From assembly GCF_900107155.1 (NCBI RefSeq), contig NZ_FNOX01000007.1, forward strand, positions 336,170 through 400,169: a stretch of DNA of 64,000 nucleotides, given 5' to 3'. Source of the stretch: Pseudomonas salomonii (GTDB lineage: Bacteria; Pseudomonadota; Gammaproteobacteria; Pseudomonadales; Pseudomonadaceae). The notes below the pieces were generated by a model. The model made no database searches, was not told the origin of the DNA, and was given only the letters and a program-made list of their open reading frames with translations. Below, in pieces: positions 46,094-54,297 of this stretch; the first letter of the stretch is position 1, and every line of letters starts with the position of its first letter. A program made the translations under genes and the position numbers.

Positions 46094-47059
46094 TTATTCA
46101 GCGAAAGTCATACCGTGTTTTTCTTTAGTGGTCTTCACTGCTTCAAGCACCGCCAGCAAGCAATCATCACGATAGCGCTCCAGCGCCGAAATGCTGTGTT
46201 TACCCAGCTGATCGCTGGTGCCGTCGACCACATCATCAATCAACTTGTCGGTCAGCTCCGGCGCAGGCAAATACGTCCACGGCAACTGCAGTGCCGGGCC
46301 GAACTGGGCCATGAAGTGGCGCATTCCGGCATCGCCGCCGGCCAGGGTGTAGGTCAGGAATGTGCCCATGAACGACCAGCGCAAACCGGCACCAAAACGA
46401 ATCGCGTCATCGATCTCGCCCGTGGTTGCCACGCCATCATTGACCAGGTGCAACGCCTCACGCCACAGCGCTTCAAGCAAACGGTCGGCAATAAACCCTG
46501 GCACTTCCTTGCGCACATGCAACGGGCGCATGCCGAGGGATTCATACACCTTGATCGCCGCTTGAATCGCCTCCGGCGCGGTGTGCTTGCCGCCCACCAC
46601 TTCCACCAGCGGCAACAGGTAAACCGGGTTGAACGGGTGCCCGACCACGCAGCGTTCCGGGTGCGTCGAGCCCTCGTAGAACTCACTCGGCAACAGGCCC
46701 GAAGTGCTGGAGCCAATCAGTGCGTTCGGCTTGGCGGCGGCGCTGATTTTGCTGTGCAATTCCAGCTTCAGCTCCAGGCGTTCCGGGGCGCTTTCCTGGA
46801 TGAAGTCGGCGTCTTTTACGCATTCTTCAATGGTGGTGACAAAGCGCAGGCGATCCTGGGAGGCACCCGGCGCCAGGCCTTGTTTCTCCAAGGCGCCCCA
46901 GGCGTTGGCGACACGTTTGCGCAGCGCTGCTTCAGCGCCGGGCGCCGGGTCCCAGGCGACCACATCCAGGCCGTGGGCCAGGGCACGGGACACCCAGCCG
47001 CTGCCGATAACGCCGCTGCCGAGGGCGGCGAAGGTTTTGATTTCGGTGATAAAGCTCAT
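46094..47059 (-). CDS. cdhA: L-carnitine dehydrogenase
   Basis: 321 residues of the 3-hydroxyacyl-CoA dehydrogenase family: NAD-binding FAALGSGVIGSGWVSRALAH at the N-terminus, ESAPERLELKLELHSKI, and GHPFNPVYLLPLVEVVGGKH with the catalytic His. It oxidises L-carnitine to 3-dehydrocarnitine with NAD. ATG 47059 (MSFITEIKTFAALG) chosen; upstream frame is translated REPIN. Confidence 0.92.
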   Translation of the reverse strand: MSFITEIKTFAALGSGVIGSGWVSRALAHGLDVVAWDPAPGAEAALRKRVANAWGALEKQGLAPGASQDRLRFVTTIEECVKDADFIQESAPERLELKLELHSKISAAAKPNALIGSSTSGLLPSEFYEGSTHPERCVVGHPFNPVYLLPLVEVVGGKHTAPEAIQAAIKVYESLGMRPLHVRKEVPGFIADRLLEALWREALHLVNDGVATTGEIDDAIRFGAGLRWSFMGTFLTYTLAGGDAGMRHFMAQFGPALQLPWTYLPAPELTDKLIDDVVDGTSDQLGKHSISALERYRDDCLLAVLEAVKTTKEKHGMTFAE

Positions 47060-47091
47060 GTCGACAATCCCTGAATAATGTGAAGAACCCT

Positions 47092-47179
47092 GTGGGAGCG
47101 GGCTTGCTCGCGAATGCGGTGTGTCAGTTGATGCATTCGGTGACTGATTCACCGCATTCGCGAGCAAGCCCGCTCCCAC
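47092..47179. repeat. REPIN, family A (A1/A1)
   Basis: Inverted A1 copies within the cdh operon, between cdhC and cdhA. Confidence 0.9.
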
Positions 47180-47205
47180 ATTTTTGATCCGGTTTCGGCA
47201 GGGGA

Positions 47206-48093
47206 TTAGCCGCGCTTGGTCAGGCCCATCTTGATTCGGCCTTCCGCCGGGGTCATGACCCGTGCACCCAGGCGGCTGAGGATTTCACTGGCGCGCTCCA
47301 CCAGTTGGCCGTTAGTGGCGAGTACGCCCTTGTCCAGCCACAGGTTGTCTTCCAGGCCGACCCGCACGTTGCCGCCCAGCAGCACCGCTTGCGCCGCCAT
47401 CGGCATTTGCATGCGGCCGATGCCGAAACCGGCCCACACGGCGTCGGCAGGCAGGTTGTCGACCATGGCTTTCATGGTGGTGGTGTCGGCCGGCGCGCCC
47501 CATGGGATGCCCAGGCACAGTTGGAACAGCGGGTTGTCGAGCAAGCCTTCCTTGATCATCTGCTTGGCGAACCACAGGTGGCCGGTGTCGAAAATTTCCA
47601 GCTCGGCCTTAACGCCCAGCTCTTGAATACGCTTGGCGCCCGCCCGCAGCTGCTCCGGGGTAGAGACGTAAATGGTGTCGCCATCGCCGAAGTTGAGTGT
47701 GCCGCAGTCCAGGGTGCAAATTTCCGGCAGCAGTTCCTCGACGTGGGCCAGGCGCGTCAGCGGGCCGACCAGGTCGGTGTTGGGGCCGAACTCCATCGGG
47801 TTCTCGCCGCCGCCGATCTCCAGGTCGCCGCCCATGCCGGCGGTGAGGTTGACGATGATGTCGATGTCGGCCTCGCGAATGCGCTCCATCACTTCGCGGT
47901 ACAGCGCCACGTCGCGGCTGAACTTGCCGGTTTGCGGGTCACGCACATGGCAGTGCACCACGGTGGCGCCGGCCTTGGCGGCTTCCACGGCGGCGGCGGC
48001 GATTTGTTTGGGAGTGACCGGCACATGCGGGCTGCGGCTGGTCGTGTCGCCAGCACCGGTGAGTGCGCAGGTGATGATGACGTCGTGGTTCAT
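47206..48093 (-). CDS. cdhC: 3-dehydrocarnitine cleavage enzyme (BKACE family)
   Basis: 295 residues, BKACE (DUF849) TIM barrel. Zinc-binding VVHCHVRDPQTGKFSRD, the catalytic Glu/Asp region (CTLDCGTLNFGD), and GNVRVGLEDNLWLDKG. It splits 3-dehydrocarnitine with acetyl-CoA into acetoacetate and betainyl-CoA. It sits between caiX and cdhA in the direction of transcription, which matches the carnitine operon. Confidence 0.92.
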   Translation of the reverse strand: MNHDVIITCALTGAGDTTSRSPHVPVTPKQIAAAAVEAAKAGATVVHCHVRDPQTGKFSRDVALYREVMERIREADIDIIVNLTAGMGGDLEIGGGENPMEFGPNTDLVGPLTRLAHVEELLPEICTLDCGTLNFGDGDTIYVSTPEQLRAGAKRIQELGVKAELEIFDTGHLWFAKQMIKEGLLDNPLFQLCLGIPWGAPADTTTMKAMVDNLPADAVWAGFGIGRMQMPMAAQAVLLGGNVRVGLEDNLWLDKGVLATNGQLVERASEILSRLGARVMTPAEGRIKMGLTKRG

Positions 48094-48170
48094 GAGGCGG
48101 TTCCTTAAAGGCGGGCGTAGTGATGCCGTTCGCAGCCAACAGCGGCTGCGATACGGTGATGCGAATCAGG

Positions 48171-49115
48171 TTATTTGCTGGTCAGTTGCAGGTTGGCTGC
48201 GGCCGGTTTGCCGTCGAAGGTGGTCACGCCTTCGAGCCAGCGCTGCTGGTCTTGCGGGTGATCCTTGAGCCATTGCTTCGCCGATTCGAGAGCGTCCTTG
48301 TGATCCAGCAACGGCTGCATCATTCGGCTCTCGTCGGCGGCGGTGAAAGTCAGGTTGGTCAGCAGTTTGTGCACGTTGGGGCACTGCTCGGCGTAGGTCG
48401 GTGAAGTCACGCTCCACACCGTGGCCATGCCTTCGTTCGGGCCAAGGGCGTCATCGCTGCCGGTGAGGTAAGTCATGGCGACGTTGACGTTCATCGGGTG
48501 CGGCGCCCAGCCAAAGAACACCACGGCCTCTTTGCGGCGCACGGCGCGGTCGACGGCGGCGAGCATCCCGGCTTCGCTGGACTCCACCAACTGGAACTTG
48601 CCGAGGCCGAACTGGTTCTTGGCGATCATCGCCTTGATCTGGGTGTTGGCGCCCGAGCCTGGCTCGATGCCGTAGATCTTGCCGCCCAGTTCTTTTTCGA
48701 ACCTGGCAATGTCGGCGAAGGTTTTCAGGCCTTTGTCCGCCAGGTAAGTCGGCACGGCGAGGGTGGCGCGCGCATCTTCCAGGCTCGGTTTGTCGAGGAC
48801 TTTGACTTGCTTGGCGTCGACAAACGGCGTGATGGTCTGGGTCATCAGCGGGTTCCAGTAGCCCAGGAACATATCCAGGCGCTGGTCGCGGATACCGGCG
48901 AAGATGATTTGCTGGGAGGCGCTGGTTTGTTTGGTCTTGTAGCCGAGGCCGTCGAGCAATACTTGGGTCATGGCGCTGGTGGCGATTACGTCGGTCCAGT
49001 TCACCACACCCATGCGCACGTTCCGGCAAGATTCTGCGTCGGCCGCGAGTACGCTGGTGCTCAAGATGGCGCTGGCGCTGAGTGCAAGCACGCAGCGGCT
49101 GATCAGTCGGTTCAT
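48171..49115 (-). CDS. caiX: Carnitine-binding periplasmic protein
   Basis: 314 residues with a signal peptide ending LSTSVLAADAES. OpuAC-type domain similar to ChoX: MGVVNWTDVIATSAMTQVLL, DMFLGYWNPLM, GKIYGIEPGSGANTQIK, VVFFGWAPHPMN. As first gene of the carnitine operon it is the CaiX orthologue, which delivers carnitine to the shared CbcWV transporter since no permease is encoded here. Confidence 0.9.
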   Translation of the reverse strand: MNRLISRCVLALSASAILSTSVLAADAESCRNVRMGVVNWTDVIATSAMTQVLLDGLGYKTKQTSASQQIIFAGIRDQRLDMFLGYWNPLMTQTITPFVDAKQVKVLDKPSLEDARATLAVPTYLADKGLKTFADIARFEKELGGKIYGIEPGSGANTQIKAMIAKNQFGLGKFQLVESSEAGMLAAVDRAVRRKEAVVFFGWAPHPMNVNVAMTYLTGSDDALGPNEGMATVWSVTSPTYAEQCPNVHKLLTNLTFTAADESRMMQPLLDHKDALESAKQWLKDHPQDQQRWLEGVTTFDGKPAAANLQLTSK

Positions 49116-49211
49116 GGTGGATCCCTCGGCAGGTCGTTATTGTGGGGGCCGGCGTCTTTGTGCGCCGTGGGATCACGTTACGCAGCTTGAGGGGAGGCAA
49201 AGCGCACGGCG

Positions 49212-49238
49212 GCGACCAGCTCTTGCACTGCAGCGACC
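49212..49238. promoter_or_regulatory. Direct repeat, candidate CdhR site
   Basis: GCGACC occurs at 49212-49217 and 49233-49238, 21 bases apart, each followed shortly by CTCTTG. It lies between the divergent caiX and cdhR, as an AraC-type activator site should. Confidence 0.45.
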
Positions 49239-49309
49239 TGTGCTCTTGAATGGCCGGTTGAACTGGCGTATCACAGTGAGCACGCTGCCCGTCCTACGAG
49301 AGCGCCACC

Positions 49310-50254
49310 ATGTCCCAGGATTTCTACTTTCTGCTGATGCCGGGTTTCTCGGCCATCGGCTTTATTTCCGCGCTGGAACCGCTGCGCGTGGCCAACCGCT
49401 TTCGCGGCGAGTTGTACCGCTGGCACGTGTTGAGTGCCGATGGCGGCGCGGTGCTGGCGAGCAATGGCATGTCGGTGAACGCCGACGCCGCGCTGGAGCC
49501 GCTGAAAAAAGGCGCGACGCTGATGGTGGTCGCAGGCTTCGAACCCTTGAAGTTCACCACGCCCGCACTGGAACACTGGCTGCGTCGCCTTGATCACGAT
49601 GGCGTGACCCTCGGCGCCATCGACACCGGCGCCTGTGTGCTCGCAGAAGCCGGTTTGCTCGACGGTCACCGCCTGACCCTGCACTGGGAAGCCATCGACG
49701 CGTTCAAGGAGTCCTATCCACAGCTCACGGTGACCCAGGAGCTGTTCGAGATTGACCGCCGACGCATCACTTGCGCCGGTGGCACCGCCTCCATCGACCT
49801 GATGCTCGACCTGATCGCCCAGGCCCACGGCCCGGACCTGGCCATCCAGGTGTCCGAGCAGTTCGTGCTCGGGCGCATCCGCCCGCGCAAAGACCACCAG
49901 CGCATGCAGATCGCCACGCGCTACGGCATCAACAACAAGAAGCTGGTGCAGGTGATCGGCGAGATGGAACAACACAGCGAGCCGCCGCTGAGCACGTTGG
50001 CGTTAGCCGAGGCGATCAAGGTCACGCGGCGTCAGCTGGAGCGCCTGTTCCGTCTGCACCTGAACGACACACCGAGCAACTTCTACCTCGGCCTGCGCCT
50101 GGAAAAAGCCCGGCAGCTATTGCGCCAAAGCGACATGAGTGTGCTGGAAGTGAGCATTGCGTGCGGGTTTGAGTCGCCGTCGTACTTCACCCGCAGCTAC
50201 AGGGCGCGGTTTGCCAAGTGCCCGAGAGAGGACCGGCGACGGGAAGTGGTTTGA
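49310..50254 (+). CDS. cdhR: AraC-family carnitine regulator CdhR
   Basis: 314 residues built like GbdR: DJ-1/GATase1-like sensor domain (YFLLMPGFSAIGFISALEPL; LGAIDTGACVLAEAGLLDG) and a C-terminal AraC helix-turn-helix pair (ALAEAIKVTRRQLERLF; SVLEVSIACGFESPSYFTR). It activates the divergent caiX-cdhCAB genes in response to carnitine. Its stop codon overlaps the -35 element of the next gene. Confidence 0.92.
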   Translation: MSQDFYFLLMPGFSAIGFISALEPLRVANRFRGELYRWHVLSADGGAVLASNGMSVNADAALEPLKKGATLMVVAGFEPLKFTTPALEHWLRRLDHDGVTLGAIDTGACVLAEAGLLDGHRLTLHWEAIDAFKESYPQLTVTQELFEIDRRRITCAGGTASIDLMLDLIAQAHGPDLAIQVSEQFVLGRIRPRKDHQRMQIATRYGINNKKLVQVIGEMEQHSEPPLSTLALAEAIKVTRRQLERLFRLHLNDTPSNFYLGLRLEKARQLLRQSDMSVLEVSIACGFESPSYFTRSYRARFAKCPREDRRREVV

Positions 50255-50290
50255 CGAGCAATTATAGTCAATTATACTCGCGACTATAAT
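50251..50290 (+). promoter_or_regulatory. Promoter of the ATPase gene with inverted repeat
   Basis: TTGACG (50251-50256), 16 bases, TATACT (50273-50278). The perfect inverted repeat ATTATAGTC / GACTATAAT (50261-50269 and 50282-50290) covers the -10 region, and a second TATAAT lies inside its right arm. The stretch 50258-50320 is markedly AT-rich compared with its surroundings. It suggests tight repression by an unknown dimer. Confidence 0.5.
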
Positions 50291-50322
50291 TTATAGCTGT
50301 TCCAATAATTGAGTATAAAACC

Positions 50323-51513
50323 ATGTCCAAGCACAGCGGCTTTGTGTTTCGCCGCCCGACGCTGGCTCGCAGCATTGCTGATGGCTTGGTCGGCGCCGGG
50401 ATTCAGGATTTCACCTCAGGCCTGTTCCTCGCAGCACCTCGACGCACCGGCAAAAGTACCTTTTTGCGCGAAGACCTGATCCCGGAGTGTCAACTGCGGG
50501 GTTGGCTGGCGGTTTACGTGGATCTCTGGGCTGACAAAGAGAAAGATCCGGCGGAGTTGATCGCCAGCGCTATCGCCGCGGCTCTGGTGCCCTATGAAAA
50601 GGGTATTCGCAAGCTGGCCAAGAACATTGGAATCGAGAAGCTAAGCTTCCTGCGTACCCTTTCCTGGGACTTCAGCACGCCACAATTGCCGGTTGGCGCG
50701 ACGCTGACTCAAGCGTTGGAGTTGCTCCACAGCGCTGCCGAAAAGCCCGTCGTGCTGGTGATTGATGAAGCGCAGCACGCACTGACCACCGAGTCCGGCA
50801 TCAACGCGATGTTCGCGTTGAAAGCTGCCCGAGATCAGCTCAACCAAGGCCGTGACGAGGAGGGCAGTGGCTTGCGCCTGGTGTTCACCGGCTCCAATCG
50901 CGACAAGCTCGCGCATTTGGTCCTCGGTAAAAGCCAACCATTCTTCGGCTCCAGCATCACGCCCTTTCCCTTACTCGGCAAAGCGTTCACTCAGGCCTAC
51001 ACCCTGCACCTCAACGCGCATTTGGCCAGCACCAATCAGTTCAACGCTGCGGATATCGACGAAGCCTTCGAACTGGTCGGCCGTCGCCCGGAGATGCTGC
51101 GTACCATCATCGGCGAAGTGGCGCTGGAATTGGGCGAGGCGAGCAACCTGGGCCAACTGCTGCACAGCCGCGCCGAACTGTTGCGTGCCGGCGTATGGAC
51201 CGAATTTGAAAGCGCGTGGAACAACCTCACCGTTCCCCAGCGTGCTGTGTTGGAGGTGATGGTGGAGCGCTCGCAGAACAACGAGCCTTTTGCGCCGTTT
51301 ACCGATAGCACACTCACGGCGGTCAGCAAGGCACTGGAGGACATGGGCAGCGACGTGGTGCCGGGCACCCAGACCATTCAGGCCTGTATCGATGCCTTGC
51401 GTGACAAAGAATTGGTGTGGAAGTCGAGTCGCGGCGGGTATGCCCTGGAAGACAAATCCTTTGGCGATTGGCTGCTGCACAGAAGCCGTACAGCGAATTC
51501 AAAGACACCATAA
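50323..51513 (+). CDS. AAA/STAND-like ATPase of unknown function
   Basis: 396 residues. Walker A AAPRRTGKSTFLRED (lysine about residue 44), Walker B VVLVIDEAQHAL (143-154), a sensor-like LRLVFTGSNRDK near 186-198, then a helical region and a C-terminal winged-helix-like part (VPQRAVLEVMVERSQ; TIQACIDALRDKELVWKSSRGGYALED). This is the layout of archaeal-type STAND ATPases, seen in signalling, regulators and some defence proteins. No effector domain and no partner gene are evident; it stands alone in the amine block with its own AT-rich promoter. Function unknown. Confidence 0.7.
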   Translation: MSKHSGFVFRRPTLARSIADGLVGAGIQDFTSGLFLAAPRRTGKSTFLREDLIPECQLRGWLAVYVDLWADKEKDPAELIASAIAAALVPYEKGIRKLAKNIGIEKLSFLRTLSWDFSTPQLPVGATLTQALELLHSAAEKPVVLVIDEAQHALTTESGINAMFALKAARDQLNQGRDEEGSGLRLVFTGSNRDKLAHLVLGKSQPFFGSSITPFPLLGKAFTQAYTLHLNAHLASTNQFNAADIDEAFELVGRRPEMLRTIIGEVALELGEASNLGQLLHSRAELLRAGVWTEFESAWNNLTVPQRAVLEVMVERSQNNEPFAPFTDSTLTAVSKALEDMGSDVVPGTQTIQACIDALRDKELVWKSSRGGYALEDKSFGDWLLHRSRTANSKTP

Positions 51514-51520
51514 ATCAACT

Positions 51521-51607
51521 GTGGGAGCTGGCTTGCCTGCGATAGCGGTAGATCAGGCAGTGCAGCGTTGTCTGGCAGACCGCCATCGCAGGCAAGCCAG
51601 CTCCCAC
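51521..51607. repeat. REPIN, family A (A3/A3)
   Basis: Inverted copies of GGGAGCTGGCTTGCCTGCGA between the convergent ATPase and DUF3010 genes. Confidence 0.9.
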
Positions 51608-51626
51608 AGGGGATTGGTGGTGTGGC

Positions 51627-52043
51627 TTATTTCTTTACCAGCGCCGAGCACGCTGCCTTGAAGGCCTCATGCTGATACTTGTTCAGCGTCGCCGGCAGGG
51701 CAAAGTCGTGCTTCTTGTTCTGCGCATTAATGGTCTGCGGCGACAGCAATGTCACCTCAACCCCGTCGAGCAACTGAAACACCCCTTCAATCTTGAACGT
51801 GGTCGGGCCACCGGCGAATTCGCCTTTCTTGCTGCGTTTTTTGATCGCGATGCGGGTGATGGCGTTTGCCTGCACAAAGGCCTTCACCTGGGCGGCGAAG
51901 GCTTTGACGTTGGCCGCCTCATCGTCGTCTTCAAGCGCGATTTTCTTGGTGGCCAGCGCCACGTGAGTCAGCGTCAGGCCATCCAGGGAAGTGACGGCGA
52001 TGATGGCTTCGCTGCCTTTGATTTCAATGCCGCAGATAGTCAT
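51627..52043 (-). CDS. DUF3010 family protein
   Basis: 138 residues, no signal peptide. The pattern ICGIEIKGSEAIIAVTSLDG at the N-terminus, then AIKKRSKKGEFAGGPTTFKI and a C-terminal NKYQHEAFKAACSAL matches DUF3010 proteins. Their beginning resembles a small nuclease- or ASKHA-like beta sheet, but function is unknown. Next gene upstream on the same strand begins 43 bases away. Confidence 0.75.
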   Translation of the reverse strand: MTICGIEIKGSEAIIAVTSLDGLTLTHVALATKKIALEDDDEAANVKAFAAQVKAFVQANAITRIAIKKRSKKGEFAGGPTTFKIEGVFQLLDGVEVTLLSPQTINAQNKKHDFALPATLNKYQHEAFKAACSALVKK

Positions 52044-52084
52044 GCAAGAGCCTTGTTTCAGAGAGAAAGTGACGGGATTGTCGC

Positions 52085-52486
52085 TTATTCCTGCCCAATC
52101 GACTCCAAAAACTCCGACCGCTCATCACTCATCCGCGCCAGGCAGTCATTCTGTTGAATCGCGTAGTCCTTGCTGCCATTCACCGCCGGGAAGGTGTCCA
52201 CCGCGCAATCGGCATCGCGAAGTTTTTCCCACTTCTGCTGGGCATCCTTCAGACGAGCGGTAATGTCGGCCAGTTGCGATTTGTTGCTGCCATAGGTTGA
52301 ACCCATGCGTTCGAGCAAGCCCTGATAGTTATCCTTGAGCAATTGCTCGGCGGTGGTTTTGTTATAGGTGGCGCATTCCAGGGTTTGTTTGTCGTTTTCG
52401 ATGCCATCGCAAGGCGTGTTGTCGGTGTCTTCGGCGGCGTGGACGCCGGTTGCGATGAGTGCCAAAGCCAGGAAAATCGATTTCAT
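52085..52486 (-). CDS. LprI-like (DUF1311) periplasmic protein
   Basis: 133 residues with a signal peptide (IFLALALIATGVHAAED). Mature part has the LprI N-terminal pattern: several Cys (NTPCDGIEN; LECATYNKT; ADCAVD; NDCLARM), with a helical LKDAQQKWEKLRDADC. LprI of Mycobacterium is a lysozyme inhibitor; whether that holds here is not known. Divergent from the dgc operon. Confidence 0.7.
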   Translation of the reverse strand: MKSIFLALALIATGVHAAEDTDNTPCDGIENDKQTLECATYNKTTAEQLLKDNYQGLLERMGSTYGSNKSQLADITARLKDAQQKWEKLRDADCAVDTFPAVNGSKDYAIQQNDCLARMSDERSEFLESIGQE

Positions 52487-52574
52487 TGCGCCGTCTCATA
52501 TCAGGTGATGAGCAAATTCTGGCTCAAGCGTGGGACAAAGAACAGCCACCCGTCATCGATGTCATGTAGGCCTT

Positions 52575-52584
52575 TGTCGCTGAT
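52575..52584. promoter_or_regulatory. TGTCGC-type half-site upstream of the dgc operon
   Basis: TGTCGCTGAT lies 121 bases before the dipeptidase start and is nine of ten identical to TGTCGCAGAT (62683-62692) upstream of gbcB. A shared activator, presumably GbdR, would explain this. Weak evidence on its own. Confidence 0.3.
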
Positions 52585-52705
52585 TGACGCTTTCGGCAAT
52601 TCCCCTGTCGTTTTTGCACCCGGCTCAGGTTGCCCCTGGGCATATGCTGGCCCCAAAGCGCCGGCAGACGATTCGGCGCATGAATCGCCAATAAGGGGAC
52701 GCCTG

Positions 52706-53683
52706 ATGAGCCCAGCCGAGTTGCACGCCGACAGCATCGTTATCGACGGTCTGATTATTGCCAAGTGGAACCGCGACCTGTTCGAAGACATGCGCAAAGG
52801 TGGCCTCACCGCCGCCAACTGCACGGTGTCGGTGTGGGAAGGCTTCCAGGCCACGATCAACAACATCGTGGCCAGCCAGACCCTGATCCGTGAAAACAGC
52901 GACCTGGTGATCCCGGTGAAAACCACCGCCGACATTCGCCGCGCAAAAGAGCAGGGCAAGACCGGCATCATCTTCGGCTTCCAGAACGCCCATGCGTTTG
53001 AGGACCAACTGGGCTACGTCGAGATCTTTAAGCAGCTCGGCGTGGGTGTGGTGCAGATGTGCTACAACACCCAGAACCTGGTCGGCACCGGTTGCTATGA
53101 GCGTGACGGCGGCCTGTCGGGCTTTGGTCGTGAAATCGTCGGCGAGATGAACCGTGTCGGCATCATGTGCGACCTGTCCCACGTCGGTTCCAAGACCAGC
53201 GAAGAAGTCATCCTCGAATCGAAAAAGCCGGTGTGCTACTCCCACTGCCTGCCGTCGGGCCTTAAAGAGCACCCGCGCAACAAGTCCGATGAAGAACTCA
53301 AGTTCATCGCCGACCATGGCGGTTTTGTCGGCGTGACCATGTTCGCGCCGTTCCTGGCCAAGGGCATCGATTCGACCATCGACGACTACGCCGAAGCCAT
53401 CGAATACACCATGAACATCGTCGGTGAAGACGCGATCGGCATCGGCACCGACTTCACCCAGGGCCATGGCCAGGATTTCTTCGAGATGCTGACCCATGAC
53501 AAGGGTTACGCCCGCCGCCTGACCAGCTTCGGCAAGATCATCAACCCGCTGGGCATCCGCACCGTGGGCGAGTTCCCCAACCTCACCGAGACCCTGCTCA
53601 AACGCGGCCACAGCGAGCGTGTGGTGCGCAAGATCATGGGCGAGAACTGGGTCAACGTCTTGAAAGACGTCTGGGGCGAATAA
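52706..53683 (+). CDS. Renal-dipeptidase-type hydrolase heading the dgc operon
   Basis: 325 residues, membrane dipeptidase (M19) family. Zn-site segments: HADSIVIDGL (in place of the usual HxD), GFQNAHAFEDQLG, LSHVGSKTSEEVILESKKPV and GIGTDFTQGHG. The first motif lacks the second His-x-Asp, so the metal site may be altered. In P. aeruginosa the same gene (PA5396 as I recall) precedes dgcA; its role in dimethylglycine use is unknown. The ATG at 52706 follows AAGGGG. Confidence 0.8.
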   Translation: MSPAELHADSIVIDGLIIAKWNRDLFEDMRKGGLTAANCTVSVWEGFQATINNIVASQTLIRENSDLVIPVKTTADIRRAKEQGKTGIIFGFQNAHAFEDQLGYVEIFKQLGVGVVQMCYNTQNLVGTGCYERDGGLSGFGREIVGEMNRVGIMCDLSHVGSKTSEEVILESKKPVCYSHCLPSGLKEHPRNKSDEELKFIADHGGFVGVTMFAPFLAKGIDSTIDDYAEAIEYTMNIVGEDAIGIGTDFTQGHGQDFFEMLTHDKGYARRLTSFGKIINPLGIRTVGEFPNLTETLLKRGHSERVVRKIMGENWVNVLKDVWGE

Positions 53684-53750
53684 GCCACCGCATTTCTCCC
53701 CGACCGTTCGCGTCGGGGCATACCTGAGAATTTTCTGGAGTTAAGTTTCC

Positions 53751-54281
53751 ATGGCCAAAATCGCCCCGCAATTGCCTATCGAAGTCGACAGCGAAACCGG
53801 TGTCTGGACTTCCGACGCCCTGCCGATGCTGTATGTGCCACGGCATTTCTTCGTCAACAACCACATGGGCATCGAAGAAGTGCTGGGCGCCGACGCCTAC
53901 GCCGAGATCCTCTACAAGGCCGGCTACAAATCTGCCTGGCACTGGTGCGAAAAAGAAGCTGAATGCCACGGCCTGGAAGGCGTTGCAGTGTTCGAGCATT
54001 ACATGAAGCGCCTGTCGCAACGCGGCTGGGGCCTGTTCAAGATCCAGGACATCGACCTCGACAAAGGCACCGCCAGCGTCAAGCTCGAACACTCGGCGTT
54101 TGTCTACGTGTACGGCAAGGTCGGGCGCAAAGTGGACTACATGTTCACCGGCTGGTTTGCCGGTGCCATGGACCAGATTCTGCAGGCGCGCGGCAGCCAG
54201 ATTCGCACCGTAGCCGAGCAAGTTTACGGAGGCTCCGAAGAGGGCCATGACGACGGCCTGTTCACCGTCAAGCCGTTGTAA
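53751..54281 (+). CDS. DUF5943 / 4-vinyl-reductase-like protein
   Basis: 176 residues, cytoplasmic. N-terminal IAPQLPIEVDSETGVWTSDA, central LGADAYAEILYKAGYKSAWH, and a C-terminal YMFTGWFAGAMDQILQARGS resembling V4R-type small-molecule or metal-binding domains. It sits between the dipeptidase-like gene and dgcA in P. fluorescens and P. aeruginosa alike, so a supporting role for DgcA is plausible, but none is demonstrated. Good coupling: 17 bases to dgcA. Confidence 0.75.
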   Translation: MAKIAPQLPIEVDSETGVWTSDALPMLYVPRHFFVNNHMGIEEVLGADAYAEILYKAGYKSAWHWCEKEAECHGLEGVAVFEHYMKRLSQRGWGLFKIQDIDLDKGTASVKLEHSAFVYVYGKVGRKVDYMFTGWFAGAMDQILQARGSQIRTVAEQVYGGSEEGHDDGLFTVKPL

Positions 54282-54297
54282 GTCGAGGAACCGTGCC

